Source: an uncultured Prolixibacteraceae bacterium (GTDB lineage: Bacteria; Bacteroidota; Bacteroidia; Bacteroidales; Prolixibacteraceae). Taken from it: a DNA stretch of 64,000 nt. The position numbers were made by a program, and so were the translations under genes. Numbering within the stretch: position 1 is the stretch's first letter; the number at the start of each line of letters is the position of its first letter. Positions 35,782-44,963 of the stretch are shown piece after piece. The stretch lies in assembly GCA_937915865.1 (NCBI GenBank), contig CALGIG010000080.1, positions 1-64,000 on the forward strand. The letters are read 5' to 3'. The notes under the pieces are model-generated. The model was not told the origin of the DNA. It worked only from the letters and a program-made list of their open reading frames with translations, and ran no database searches.

Positions 35782-38700
35782 ATGCTTAATCAAATCATAT
35801 CATTCAGTGTCCGGCAAAAATTTGTTGCCCTGTCGCTGGTTGTTTTAATGGCAGTGGGAGGCTATTTTTCACTCATTCAATTGCCAATTAACTCACTTCC
35901 CGACGTAACTCCGGTTCAGGTTTTGGTTATTACTAAGGCCGGACGATATTCGCCTTTCGACGTTGAAAAACTCGTGAGTTACCCCATCGAAACAGCCATG
36001 AATGGTCTTCCGGGAGTAAAACAAGTTCGGTCAACTTCGCAATTTGCTTTATCGGCGGTTACCATCGAATTCGACGAAAACACCGATATTTATTTTGCCC
36101 GACAAATGGTTAGCCAGCGCCTGCAATCCATATCTTCGGACCTGCCACAGGATGTTTCGGCGCCACAACTGGGGCCAATTTCAACGGCCCTTGGCGAAAT
36201 TTACCAGTACGCTGTCCGTGGCGAAAACAAATCGCTGACTGAATTACGCGAAATTCAGGACTGGCTGATTGCCCCTCAATTGAAAGTGGTAAAAGGGGTT
36301 ACTGAAATCAACTCGTTTGGTGGATTTGTGAAGCAATACGAAGTTATTATTTCTCCTGAAAAAATTCGCACCTACGGTATTGGCATCAAGGAAATTACCG
36401 AAGCCATTGCCAATAATAACAGTGTTTCGGGCGGGAATTACCTGGAGCACAATCGCGAACAATACATCATTCGCGGATACGGGCAAATTAACAAAGCCGA
36501 CGACATTCGCAATATCATTATCCGCAATATCAATAACAAACCGGTTTTTATCAAAGATGTGGCCGATGTGTCGATTGGTACACAAATCAGGCAAGGCGGC
36601 GTAACACAAGACGGCAAAGGCGAGATCGTGAGCGGAATTGTGATGATGCTCCGCGGAGGAAATGGCCGCGAAGTAATTGCCGGCATTGAAAAGAAAATAG
36701 AAGAAATCAACAAATCGCTGCCAGAGGGTGTACACATCGAAAAATTTTATGACCAGTCGGATTTGATTGACCGCACCACAGCCACCATTTCTACCAACCT
36801 GGTTGAAGGCGGGTTCTTGGTAATAGTCGTGCTTTTGCTGCTCCTCGGCGAAATTTCGGGTGCACTGATCGTGGCTATGGTTATCCCATTTTCGATGTTG
36901 TTTGCCTTTATTGGTATGCGCGAATTTGGCCTGGCTGCCAACCTGATGAGTTTGGGCGCCATCGACTTTGGTATGGTGGTAGATGGTTCGGTGGTGATGG
37001 TCGAAAACATTGTTCACCGCCTGCAACACCACAAGGACGAAAAGACTGACGACCAAATTATTTCTGCGGCCAAACAGGTGGTTCGCCCCATCTTTTTCGG
37101 CGTGTTGATTATCCTGATGGTGTATGTGCCAATTATGACCTTCAGCGGGATGGAAGGTATTCTGTACCGACCAATGGCTATCACGGTAGCAGCGGCAGTG
37201 TTGGGTTCGTTACTTCTGGCGCTGATTTTTGTTCCGGCAATTTCGTCGATCATTTTCCACAAAGGAGTCAAAGCCCGCCGCAATTTCCTGATCGACTGGA
37301 TGCGCCCTCGTTATCAGGCAGGATTGGAAAAATACCTCACCAAACGGTGGTTTGTAGTGCTAACCGCCGGTGGAATTTTCGCCGTTTCGATGATTATTAT
37401 GAGCCGCTTGGGTACAGAGTTCCTTCCTGAACTGGACGAAGGTTCTATTCTGGTTGAACAGGTTAGAATGCCGTCGGTTACCTTGAAAGAATCCATGGAC
37501 AACGCCAACTGGCTGGCGGGTAAACTGGTTCAGAATATTCCTGAAATAAAAACAGTTGTGCCCAAGACCGGGCGATCTGATTTGGCTAACGACTGGATGG
37601 GCGTTCACCAAACCGACGTATGGATTGTGTTGAAGCCAACCAAAGAATGGAGAAAAGGCATCACGAAAGAAGACATTATTGCACAAATTGAACCCTATCT
37701 GAAAACCGAGCCAGGGCTGGCTTACAATTTCACACAGCCCATTGCCATGCGTGTAGATGAGTTGACCAGCGGCGTGAAATCGGATCTGGCGGTGAAGATT
37801 TACGGTGAAGATTTAGACCAGCTCAATAAGATCGGAGAGAACATTTCGACAATTGTTTCAGGAATGAATGGAACAGCCAATTTCTTCGTGGAACAGCCCG
37901 TTGGTCAGCCTTACCTCACTATTGAAATCGACCGGGAAGCTTTGGCGTCGTTTGCGCTGAATGTGAACGACGTTCAGGCGGTGATTGAAGCCGGTATTGG
38001 CGGACAGGTAGCCGGACAAGTTTACGAAGGACAGCGGCGGTTCGACATCCAGGTTCGCTATCCCTACGATTTTCGTTCTGAATTGCAGAAAATTCAGGAG
38101 ATACCTGTACCATTGCCCAATGGCGAGTTTATCCCGATCAAACGGGTAAGCCACATTGTAGCGCAGGAAGGACCACGCGAGATTCAGCGTGAAAACGGAT
38201 GGCGCAGGCTAATTGTGGGCATTAACATCAAAAATATCGATATTGGAACTTACGTGGCTCAATTGCAAAAAGCGATTAGCGAAAAAGGCAATGTTCCGCC
38301 TGGTTACTTCCTCCAGTACGGTGGAACTTTCGAAAACCAGAAACGCGCCATGAACCATCTTTTGTTGGTTGTTCCGCTGTCGCTTTTCATCATCATTGGG
38401 TTATTGTATCTCAATTTTGGCAAAATGCGCTATGCCGTGATGATTCTGATTAACCTGCCTTTTGCCCTTTCCGGGGGAATTTTTCTTCTTTGGTTACGGG
38501 GCATGTACCTGTCGGTTTCAGCTAGTATTGGCTTTGTCGCTTTATTTGGGGTGGCTGTACTCAACGGCATTGTGCTGCTCGATCACTTGAACGAACTGCG
38601 AAAAGAAGGCGGTCCCTTGCGTCAAACCATCATTCATGGCGCCACCGACCGTTTGCGCCCCGTTTTGATGACGGCACTTGTGGCCAGCCTTGGTTTTATC

Positions 38701-38883
38701 CCGATGGCCTTCAACTCGGGGCCCGGCTCCGAAGTACAGCGACCTTTGGCAACGGTAGTTATTGGCGGGTTGATTACGTCAACCTTCCTAACATTGCTTG
38801 TATTGCCAATTATTTATTACTGGGTGGAAGAAAGAAGAGAGAAAAAGCTGAAATTGGGAGAAGCTGAAATAGCAGAGGAATAA
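35782..38883 (+). CDS. Heavy-metal efflux RND pump, CzcA type
   Basis: 1033 aa, full length for HME-RND transporters, with 12 membrane spans and two large periplasmic loops. The fourth membrane helix carries D395, D401 and E408 in DFGMVVDGSVVMVEN. This is the D-x5-D-x6-E proton-relay pattern of CzcA-type Zn/Co/Cd exporters rather than the CusA (Cu/Ag) pattern. Divalent cation efflux is therefore the best call; exact metals are not fixed. Starts 24 bases after the adaptor. No dedicated metal regulator is adjacent. Confidence 0.93.
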   Translation: MLNQIISFSVRQKFVALSLVVLMAVGGYFSLIQLPINSLPDVTPVQVLVITKAGRYSPFDVEKLVSYPIETAMNGLPGVKQVRSTSQFALSAVTIEFDENTDIYFARQMVSQRLQSISSDLPQDVSAPQLGPISTALGEIYQYAVRGENKSLTELREIQDWLIAPQLKVVKGVTEINSFGGFVKQYEVIISPEKIRTYGIGIKEITEAIANNNSVSGGNYLEHNREQYIIRGYGQINKADDIRNIIIRNINNKPVFIKDVADVSIGTQIRQGGVTQDGKGEIVSGIVMMLRGGNGREVIAGIEKKIEEINKSLPEGVHIEKFYDQSDLIDRTTATISTNLVEGGFLVIVVLLLLLGEISGALIVAMVIPFSMLFAFIGMREFGLAANLMSLGAIDFGMVVDGSVVMVENIVHRLQHHKDEKTDDQIISAAKQVVRPIFFGVLIILMVYVPIMTFSGMEGILYRPMAITVAAAVLGSLLLALIFVPAISSIIFHKGVKARRNFLIDWMRPRYQAGLEKYLTKRWFVVLTAGGIFAVSMIIMSRLGTEFLPELDEGSILVEQVRMPSVTLKESMDNANWLAGKLVQNIPEIKTVVPKTGRSDLANDWMGVHQTDVWIVLKPTKEWRKGITKEDIIAQIEPYLKTEPGLAYNFTQPIAMRVDELTSGVKSDLAVKIYGEDLDQLNKIGENISTIVSGMNGTANFFVEQPVGQPYLTIEIDREALASFALNVNDVQAVIEAGIGGQVAGQVYEGQRRFDIQVRYPYDFRSELQKIQEIPVPLPNGEFIPIKRVSHIVAQEGPREIQRENGWRRLIVGINIKNIDIGTYVAQLQKAISEKGNVPPGYFLQYGGTFENQKRAMNHLLLVVPLSLFIIIGLLYLNFGKMRYAVMILINLPFALSGGIFLLWLRGMYLSVSASIGFVALFGVAVLNGIVLLDHLNELRKEGGPLRQTIIHGATDRLRPVLMTALVASLGFIPMAFNSGPGSEVQRPLATVVIGGLITSTFLTLLVLPIIYYWVEERREKKLKLGEAEIAEE

Positions 38884-38892
38884 TAACTTATT

Positions 38893-38962
38893 CTGAAAAT
38901 AGAGAGCCTGATTTACATGCAAACAAACATGAAAATCAAGCTCTTTGAACGTCTATTTTCAG
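38893..38962. terminator. Long imperfect hairpin between the CzcA-type and sulfatase genes
   Basis: Outer stem CTGAAAATAG (38893-38902) / CTATTTTCAG (38953-38962), with inner pairing around AGAGC...GCTCT and TGATTT/AAATCA. It lies between convergent genes and probably serves both. Confidence 0.65.
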
Positions 38963-38968
38963 AGTAAT

Positions 38969-40405
38969 CTAATCTTTTCCGACGCTACTCTCTTTCCCGA
39001 AATTGAAAATTGGAGATGGAACCCTTGATTCCTTCATGATTTGAAGCATTTTGGCAACTATTTTCGGATTAGATGCTGCAACGTTGGTCGTTTCACCCAA
39101 ATCTGTTTTCAGGTTATACAATTCGGTAGTTATTTTTTCAGGAATCGAAACGTTGTACCGCACCAGTTTCCAGTCGCCCATGCGAACTGCCTGCCGACCG
39201 TTGTTTTCGTGGAATTCCCAATACATACTTGTGTGTTGCTTTTGTCCTGATTTGCCCAACAGAGTTGGTAAAAACGAAATCCCATCAATGTTTTCAGGCG
39301 CTTTTAACCCAACAATTTCGGCTAAAGTCGGCATGATGTCCCAAAAAGCTGAAATCAGGTCTGATTTTGTTCCGGCAGCAACTTTCCCTGGCCAGAAAAC
39401 AATCATTGGCTCGCGCATACCACCTTCGTACAAATCGCGTTTGTAGCCTTTAAGCGGTCCATTGCTATCAAAATAATCAGGGTCAGCGCCACCTTCGAGG
39501 TGTGGTCCATTATCCGACGAAAAAATGATAATTGTATTTTTATCTAAACCCCATTTTTTCAATTCAGCAACAATTTCTCCTACCTGCTTGTCGAGCAAAG
39601 TTACCATTGCCGCAAAAGCTGCATGAGGCTCCGCTTGTGAACAATACGGACCTTTCCTAAAGTTTTTTGAACCCGGTTCAGCACCTTTGTAGGCTTTCTC
39701 CGGAAGCAATTTTCCGCGGAATTCTTTCATGTTTTTTTCTGGAGCAACCAGTTCTGCATGAGGAATGGTGGTTGGATAGAACAGGAAAAAAGGCCTGTCC
39801 TTATTTTCGTCGATAAACTGAATCGCTTTTTGATGAATAAGCGTTGGGGCATATTCGTTCGTTTGAGTTCCTGAATTTCCACTCAGAATTACTTTGGTTT
39901 GGTTGTCCCACAAATGATCGGGATAATAATTGTGCGCCAGACCTTGACAGTTATATCCATAAAACTGATCAAATCCCTGGTTGTTCGGATCACCTTCCGA
40001 CCTGGGCGAGCCAAGTCCCCATTTCCCGAAAGCCCCGGTAATATATCCGGCGCTTTTCAGCATTTCTGCAATAGTAAACGACTGTGCAGGCAACGGATAC
40101 TGCCCTTCGTCCTGCCACGATTTATTGCCGCGAATAGGTGTGTGCCCGGTGGTTAACCCAGTCATCAGCGACGAGCGCGACGGTGCACAAACCGGACATC
40201 CGGCGTAATGTTGAGTAAAAAGCATTCCTTGCCGGGCAAGCTGATCGATGTTGGGCGTTTGAAAATGCTTCTGCCCATAACAACTAAGGTCGCCATACCC
40301 CAAATCGTCGGCAAGAATGTAAACAATATTTGGTTTTTGCTGCGCCGAAAGGCCCATCGTGCAAAGCAATGCGAAACTTGTAAATGTTAATGGATGATGG
40401 TTCAT
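38969..40405 (-). CDS. Exported sulfatase (arylsulfatase family, Cys-type)
   Basis: 478 aa with a signal peptide (LTFTSFALLCTMGLSAQ). Alkaline-phosphatase-superfamily sulfatase: metal Asp pair D33-D34 in LADDLG; catalytic C73 in the CAPSRSSLMTG motif, which must be converted to formylglycine. The remaining metal site (FSSDNGPH) and HTPIRGN are intact. Being a Cys-type enzyme in a probable anaerobe, it needs an anSME maturase, which is not in this window. Substrate is probably a sulfated polysaccharide or mucin-type sugar. It is isolated from any polysaccharide utilisation genes. Confidence 0.93.
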   Translation of the reverse strand: MNHHPLTFTSFALLCTMGLSAQQKPNIVYILADDLGYGDLSCYGQKHFQTPNIDQLARQGMLFTQHYAGCPVCAPSRSSLMTGLTTGHTPIRGNKSWQDEGQYPLPAQSFTIAEMLKSAGYITGAFGKWGLGSPRSEGDPNNQGFDQFYGYNCQGLAHNYYPDHLWDNQTKVILSGNSGTQTNEYAPTLIHQKAIQFIDENKDRPFFLFYPTTIPHAELVAPEKNMKEFRGKLLPEKAYKGAEPGSKNFRKGPYCSQAEPHAAFAAMVTLLDKQVGEIVAELKKWGLDKNTIIIFSSDNGPHLEGGADPDYFDSNGPLKGYKRDLYEGGMREPMIVFWPGKVAAGTKSDLISAFWDIMPTLAEIVGLKAPENIDGISFLPTLLGKSGQKQHTSMYWEFHENNGRQAVRMGDWKLVRYNVSIPEKITTELYNLKTDLGETTNVAASNPKIVAKMLQIMKESRVPSPIFNFGKESSVGKD

Positions 40406-40426
40406 AAGATAGAAGGTTTATTATCC

Positions 40427-40434
40427 CAAAAATA
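40427..40434 (-). promoter_or_regulatory. Candidate -7 element (TATTTTTG) for the sulfatase
   Basis: Exact TAnnTTTG on the minus strand, 21 bases upstream of the ATG. Confidence 0.5.
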
Positions 40435-40508
40435 CAAATCAAATCGAATTTAAAATTAGTTTCGGTTAATTGAATCTATTCGACCAGAAAGACAATTCAT
40501 TCCAACCG

Positions 40509-40540
40509 TTTGAATAATAAAAAAACTAGAATTATCTTAG
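40509..40540 (+). promoter_or_regulatory. Candidate promoter for the TetR gene
   Basis: TTTG at 40509-40512 and TATCTTAG at 40533-40540 (7 of 8 to TAnnTTTG), separated by 20 bases, the usual Bacteroidetes -33/-7 spacing. Confidence 0.5.
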
Positions 40541-40558
40541 TGCTAAATTTCTGCTAAA

Positions 40559-41164
40559 ATGGAAAATGATCAGCAAAATACAGGCAAAGATGAAGTTCGT
40601 GAACATCTTGTTCAGGCTGCCCGCCAGGTTTTCATGAAATTCGGGTTCAAAAAAACGGCGCTTGACGACATTGCCAAAGAAGCCCGGAAAGGGAAAAGCA
40701 CCATCTATTACTATTTCAAAAGTAAAGACGAAATCTTCAAAGCTGTAATAGAGGCCGAATCTGAAATCAGAACACAAACCATTGACGAACAAGTTACTGC
40801 CGTATCTGACCCTCAAGAAAAGCTAAGAACATATATTTTTGTCAGATTGCTTTCGCTTAAAAAAGTAGACAATTACTACGAAGCCATCAAAAACGATTTA
40901 CTTGATAACCTTTACTTCATCAATAGTTTAAGAATCAAACACCTCGATTCAGAGGTAAATTTCGTAAAAAACTTATTGCAAGAAGGTATCGACAAAGGCG
41001 TTTACACCATTCAAAACCCGGAATTAACAGCCCGAACAATAGTAACACTACTACAAGGCTTTGAAGTGCCTTTGATCCAGAAAAACCTTTCAGATGAAGA
41101 GATTCAAAAGTCGATTGACGAAATGTTGAATATCCTGTTTCACGGAATTGTGACAAAAGATTAA
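40559..41164 (+). CDS. TetR/AcrR family transcriptional regulator
   Basis: 201 aa. N-terminal TetR HTH: AARQVFMKFGFKKTALDDIAKEARKGKSTIYYYFKSKDEIF. All-alpha ligand domain behind it. It converges with a lone MacA-like adaptor and its small membrane partner (41196-42721), which it may control, since TetR repressors often sit beside efflux genes. The operator is not identified. Confidence 0.9.
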   Translation: MENDQQNTGKDEVREHLVQAARQVFMKFGFKKTALDDIAKEARKGKSTIYYYFKSKDEIFKAVIEAESEIRTQTIDEQVTAVSDPQEKLRTYIFVRLLSLKKVDNYYEAIKNDLLDNLYFINSLRIKHLDSEVNFVKNLLQEGIDKGVYTIQNPELTARTIVTLLQGFEVPLIQKNLSDEEIQKSIDEMLNILFHGIVTKD

Positions 41165-41195
41165 GAAGGTATTTACAAGTCTTTTTCTTAATTTT

Positions 41196-41384
41196 TCAAT
41201 TATTTTTTGCTTTTAAGTGAATTGAAAGATACCTGATATTGAAAACAAGCGAAATAGCGAATAAAAACCCTTCAAGAAAATTAAATCCCGGGCTCGACGG
41301 TAAAAACCGTTCGATAATTAAAGCTCCGGCTAAGGCAGTTGCTCCAATTGACAAAACCAGCCGCGGATTTGTTATTCGCTTCAT
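41196..41384 (-). CDS. Small two-span membrane protein coupled to the adaptor gene
   Basis: 62 aa. Two hydrophobic stretches (LVLSIGATALAGALII and LEGFLFAISLVFNIRYL) predict a hairpin membrane protein. Its ATG overlaps the adaptor's TGA by 4 bases (ATGA), so it is translationally coupled. This coupling is the main reason to believe it is real. No family recognised. Confidence 0.65.
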   Translation of the reverse strand: MKRITNPRLVLSIGATALAGALIIERFLPSSPGFNFLEGFLFAISLVFNIRYLSIHLKAKNN

Positions 41385-42721
41385 TTCTTTACTTTAAATA
41401 AGTCTTTTTCATCTACTTTCTTTACAGCAGACCCATCATCTAATAGCTTATTAACAGCATTAAACGGTCCGACAACAATTTCGTCACCCGATTTCAAACC
41501 CTCCAGAATTTCGATGTTTTCATTATCCTGAATACCAGTTTTAACTTGTTGTTTCTTTACCTTTCCATCTTTGTAGAGGAATACTACTTCAACCTTTTTG
41601 TCATCGCTACTTTTCTTATCCTGTGTTGTAACTGCACCGTTTTCCGATTCCGGTTTTTCGATAGCATCTTTTTTATCCTCAGGTTTTGTATTGCTCGCCA
41701 ACGAACGGGTAGTAACCGATTGAATAGGTACCGAAATGACATTTTTACGGGTTTCGGTCTGAATATCAACAGTGGCCGACATCCCCGGACGGAAAGGATA
41801 TAATTTCCCGTGTTCAGCGTCAATCAAGTCTTTGTAGGATGATTCGAGCAAAAGGATTTTTACTGTAAAATTTGTTACCTGGTCGGTTGATGCTCCAGTT
41901 GTTGTGGCCGAATTGGCAATTTCAGTAACAACACCCTTAAATTTACGACCCATATAAGCGTCAACTTCAACCAGGGCTGTATCGTTCAAATTTACCCGAA
42001 CAATATCATTTTCATTCACATCAACTTTTATTTCCATCAGGTGCAAATTGGCAATTACCCCCATTTCAGTACCAGCATACATATTGGTTCCCACAACACG
42101 CTCTCCTTTTTCAACATTTAAGCGTGATACCGTACCATCCATCGGAGCATAAATTTTTGTTTTTGTAAGTTGTTCTTTTGCCTCAGCGACCGATGCTTCT
42201 GCCGATTTAACTTCAAAACCAGCTGCCTTTACTTCAGACTGGGCTACTTTATAAGCAGCCTGAGCCGACTCAAAATCAGACGATGCTATAGCTTTTTGCT
42301 GGAAAAGCGAGTTGGAACGTTTAAAAGCCATTTCGCTTTCAATAAGCCGTGCATCAGCTTGTGCCATCCGTGCCTGGGCCGAACTCAATGCTGCCAGAGA
42401 ACGGTTGTACGACTGCACATAAATATCAGGCTTTATAGTCAACAAATGCTGACCTTTTTTAACCTCGTCTCCTTCTTTGATGTTCATTTCTATAATCTCG
42501 CCTGAAACATCGGGACTAATCTTCACTTCAGTTTCGGGCTGAACTTTACCGTTCGCTGTTATAAGCTCGGTTATATCTCTACTTTCAACGATTTTAGTAG
42601 AGACATTAATCTGAAAATCTTTGCCAAACCAACCGGCTTTTTTTCCAACAACGAGCGCTATGATAAGAATTACCACCAGGCCAATGCCAATGGGTAAAAG
42701 CTTGTTCGATTTTTTCTTCAT
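41381..42721 (-). CDS. Orphan HlyD/MacA-like efflux periplasmic adaptor
   Basis: 446 aa. One N-terminal TM (LPIGIGLVVILIIALVVG). Membrane-fusion architecture: lipoyl half-motif VSGEIIEMNIKEGDEVKKGQHLL, a long alpha-hairpin (LSSAQARMAQADARLIESEMAF ... ), second half APMDGTVSRLNVEKGERVVG, barrel, and a C-terminal extension with a Lys/Asp-rich low-complexity insert near 355-390. MacA-type adaptors work with a MacB ABC permease and TolC, but neither is adjacent here. The partner must be encoded elsewhere. Confidence 0.88.
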   Translation of the reverse strand: MKKKSNKLLPIGIGLVVILIIALVVGKKAGWFGKDFQINVSTKIVESRDITELITANGKVQPETEVKISPDVSGEIIEMNIKEGDEVKKGQHLLTIKPDIYVQSYNRSLAALSSAQARMAQADARLIESEMAFKRSNSLFQQKAIASSDFESAQAAYKVAQSEVKAAGFEVKSAEASVAEAKEQLTKTKIYAPMDGTVSRLNVEKGERVVGTNMYAGTEMGVIANLHLMEIKVDVNENDIVRVNLNDTALVEVDAYMGRKFKGVVTEIANSATTTGASTDQVTNFTVKILLLESSYKDLIDAEHGKLYPFRPGMSATVDIQTETRKNVISVPIQSVTTRSLASNTKPEDKKDAIEKPESENGAVTTQDKKSSDDKKVEVVFLYKDGKVKKQQVKTGIQDNENIEILEGLKSGDEIVVGPFNAVNKLLDDGSAVKKVDEKDLFKVKK

Positions 42722-42950
42722 TTTTCTTCGATTTTGGAATATTTGTATAGGTTCGGTTTTTAAAATTACAACATTTCACTCACCAAAAGTCATTCATTAT
42801 AAAAATCAGTGAATCAAATTTCAATTAATTCAAAAAATAATTAAGGATTAAAAAGTCTTAAATTAATCGATGAAGTTTTTAAAATGAAAACATTCAACAG
42901 TTTTTTGTGTTATCCTCTCTTGTTATCAAGTAAAATAAACACAACAGTTA

Positions 42951-44495
42951 ATGAATCATCAAATCAAAAATTCCGAGGAAAACTCAAAGTTAAGCATCCA
43001 AAATATTCCGTTCTCTGTATTTCTGGAAAACCTAAGGGCTAAAATGCACCATGTCTTTCATGTAAGGTCAGATATTAATCAAATAGCAATCAAACGTGGT
43101 ATGCCTCCATTTGTTATGCGCGAAATTATGAGCTTGAACCCGCTTGCCATAGGAATTCCCCACGAATTTGGTGGCCGTGGCTGTAAAATGGATGAAAATA
43201 TTGCCTTACTTGCCGCAGCATCGTATGAATCTCTTGCTCTGTCACTTACATTTGGCATTAACTCGGCGCTTTTCCTTCAGCCTGTTGGCAAATATGCTCA
43301 ACTGGAAGCTAAGAAGAATGTCTTTGACCGATTTCTAAACGAGCAAAACATGGGAGGGTTAATGATTACCGAACCGTTGTTTGGCAGCGATGCCCTGAAT
43401 ATGCAAACTTCGTACTACTCAAAAAACGGGAAATACCACATCAATGGAGTAAAACATTGGGCCGGATTAACAGGTTGGGCCGAGTTCTGGTTACTTACAG
43501 CCCGCGAACGAAGCGAAACCGGAGATTTAAAACGAGACATCGACTTCTTTATCTGCGATGTGAACAAGCGGGGGCAACAAATTATTGTTGAGGAATTTTA
43601 CGAAAACTTGGGGCTGTATCAAATTCCGTATGGGCGAAACCGCATCAACGTCGAAATTCCAGAAGTTCAGAAGCTAATTCCTGAAACCACCGGCGTGAAG
43701 ATGATGCTCGATTTGCTGCACCGAAGTCGTATGCAGTTCCCGGGAATGGCTATGGGATTTGTTCAACGATTGCTCGACGAATCAATTGACCACATTAACC
43801 AGCGACAAATTGGAGGACGCACACTTTTCACTTACGATCAGGTGCAGCAACGGCTGGCAAAAATTCAGGCATCATATACAATATGTTCGGCAATGTGTGC
43901 CAACAGTGCTACAAAAGCTGGTGTTGAAAACGACCTTTCACCGCACGGACTTGAAGCTAATTCTGTAAAAAGTGTTGTTACTGACCTGATGCAGGACGTC
44001 GCTCAATCTGCAACCCAATTAGTTGGGGCGCAAGCTTATAAGCTTGACCACATCGCCGGAAGAAGCATAACCGACAGCCGTCCTTTTCAGATATTTGAAG
44101 GTTCGAACGATATATTGTATACCCAAATATCCGATAGCTTGATGAAAATGATGAAAAAAGCAAAAGAGAGCAATTTATTTAAGTTTCTGAGAAACTTTGA
44201 TCTAACTTCCAGGTCGGCTATTTCATTAAAAGAATTGCTGGATTTTGATTTGCATACAAATTTGCCCCAACGCAAAATGGTTGAACTCGGACAGGTTATC
44301 GGACGTATTGTTTCGTTCGAAATGGTAATTAACCTTGGAGAAAAAGGATTCCGTAATGATTTGATTGAGAACGGTTTGAATATGCTTAAACAGGACATCG
44401 TTTCCCTAATGGGCAGTTTCGGTTATAAAAATGAAACTAAGTTGATCGAACACTATCAAGACAATAGTTCTTGGTTAAATTTCGTTCATACATAA
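42951..44495 (+). CDS. Acyl-CoA dehydrogenase family protein
   Basis: 514 aa. ACAD fold: the FAD/substrate-domain motif MITEPLFGSDALNMQT, the HINGVKHWAGLT strand and the C-terminal helix motif FQIFEGSNDILYTQI, whose Glu occupies the position of the catalytic base of typical ACADs. The N-terminal ~70 residues are unlike standard ACADs, and about 110 residues follow the catalytic helix. No ETF or beta-oxidation genes are nearby. It may act on an unusual or carrier-bound substrate. Substrate class is not determinable. Confidence 0.85.
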   Translation: MNHQIKNSEENSKLSIQNIPFSVFLENLRAKMHHVFHVRSDINQIAIKRGMPPFVMREIMSLNPLAIGIPHEFGGRGCKMDENIALLAAASYESLALSLTFGINSALFLQPVGKYAQLEAKKNVFDRFLNEQNMGGLMITEPLFGSDALNMQTSYYSKNGKYHINGVKHWAGLTGWAEFWLLTARERSETGDLKRDIDFFICDVNKRGQQIIVEEFYENLGLYQIPYGRNRINVEIPEVQKLIPETTGVKMMLDLLHRSRMQFPGMAMGFVQRLLDESIDHINQRQIGGRTLFTYDQVQQRLAKIQASYTICSAMCANSATKAGVENDLSPHGLEANSVKSVVTDLMQDVAQSATQLVGAQAYKLDHIAGRSITDSRPFQIFEGSNDILYTQISDSLMKMMKKAKESNLFKFLRNFDLTSRSAISLKELLDFDLHTNLPQRKMVELGQVIGRIVSFEMVINLGEKGFRNDLIENGLNMLKQDIVSLMGSFGYKNETKLIEHYQDNSSWLNFVHT

Positions 44496-44568
44496 ACAAT
44501 TGTTTTAAAATTCGGAAACAGAAAAATATTTGACCGGCTGCATTTCGTTTAAACAAAATGGTTTTTTA

Positions 44569-44576
44569 TACTTTTG
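44569..44576 (+). promoter_or_regulatory. Candidate -7 element (TACTTTTG) for the GIY-YIG-like gene
   Basis: Exact TAnnTTTG match 28 bases upstream of the ATG at 44605. It supports this start over the longer upstream frame. Confidence 0.5.
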
Positions 44577-44604
44577 TAACAAATTGATTAATCAGATACG
44601 ACTA

Positions 44605-44850
44605 ATGAATTTTTCGTCATACGTTATATTTTCGAAAGAATCAGGTATGTTTTACTATGGTTATTTTGATGACATTGAAAAAGCACTCGAAATGCACAAT
44701 TCCGGCCAAATTGAAATGACCAGAGGAAAAGGTCCCTGGGCGCTTATGTTTTCTGAAACATTCGATAATAAAACAAGAGCTTTGCGGCAATCGCGGTTTT
44801 ATCGTACAGTAAAAGGTCAGCGATTTTTAAAGAAAATCCTTAATTTTTAA
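44605..44850 (+). CDS. Degenerate GIY-YIG domain protein
   Basis: 81 aa from ATG 44605. The shape matches single-domain GIY-YIG proteins (UPF0213/YhbQ type): YVIF for GIY at residues 6-9, YYGYFDDIEKALEMHNSGQ for the YIG block and WALMFSETFDNKTRALRQSRF for the C-terminal helix. The catalytic Arg of the canonical EKRL-x-EHN is Ala27 here. The catalytic Glu of A-x-x-x-E-x-F is Ser63. The Tyr, Gly and His positions survive. It is therefore probably not an active nuclease. It has its own -7 element. Confidence 0.7.
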   Translation: MNFSSYVIFSKESGMFYYGYFDDIEKALEMHNSGQIEMTRGKGPWALMFSETFDNKTRALRQSRFYRTVKGQRFLKKILNF

Positions 44851-44928
44851 CTGTAACGTTAACAAACAATTGTTGAAAAATAATTGATTGATATACATTG
44901 TTTTGAAAAAACTGTAATTCATCTTTCG

Positions 44929-44936
44929 TAATTTTG
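44929..44936 (+). promoter_or_regulatory. Candidate -7 element (TAATTTTG) for the SPOR lipoprotein
   Basis: Exact TAnnTTTG. It overlaps the 5' end of the longest open frame, so it supports the downstream ATG at 44964. A TTTG lies 23 bases upstream, slightly farther than usual. Confidence 0.5.
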
Positions 44937-44963
44937 TATTCAACATTAATCCAAAATAAAACC

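Noticed and set aside
36244..37056. 270-codon open frame on the minus strand within the CzcA-type pump gene
   Set aside because: It is antisense to a strongly conserved 1033-aa pump and gives a His/Asn/Phe-rich translation with no family features; a shadow of the sense codon bias.
44851..44880. TGTAACGTTAACA near 44855 considered as a second HcpR-type site
   Set aside because: The arms are offset and do not form the 6-4-6 dyad seen at 18332; the context is the SPOR gene, not nitrosative stress.
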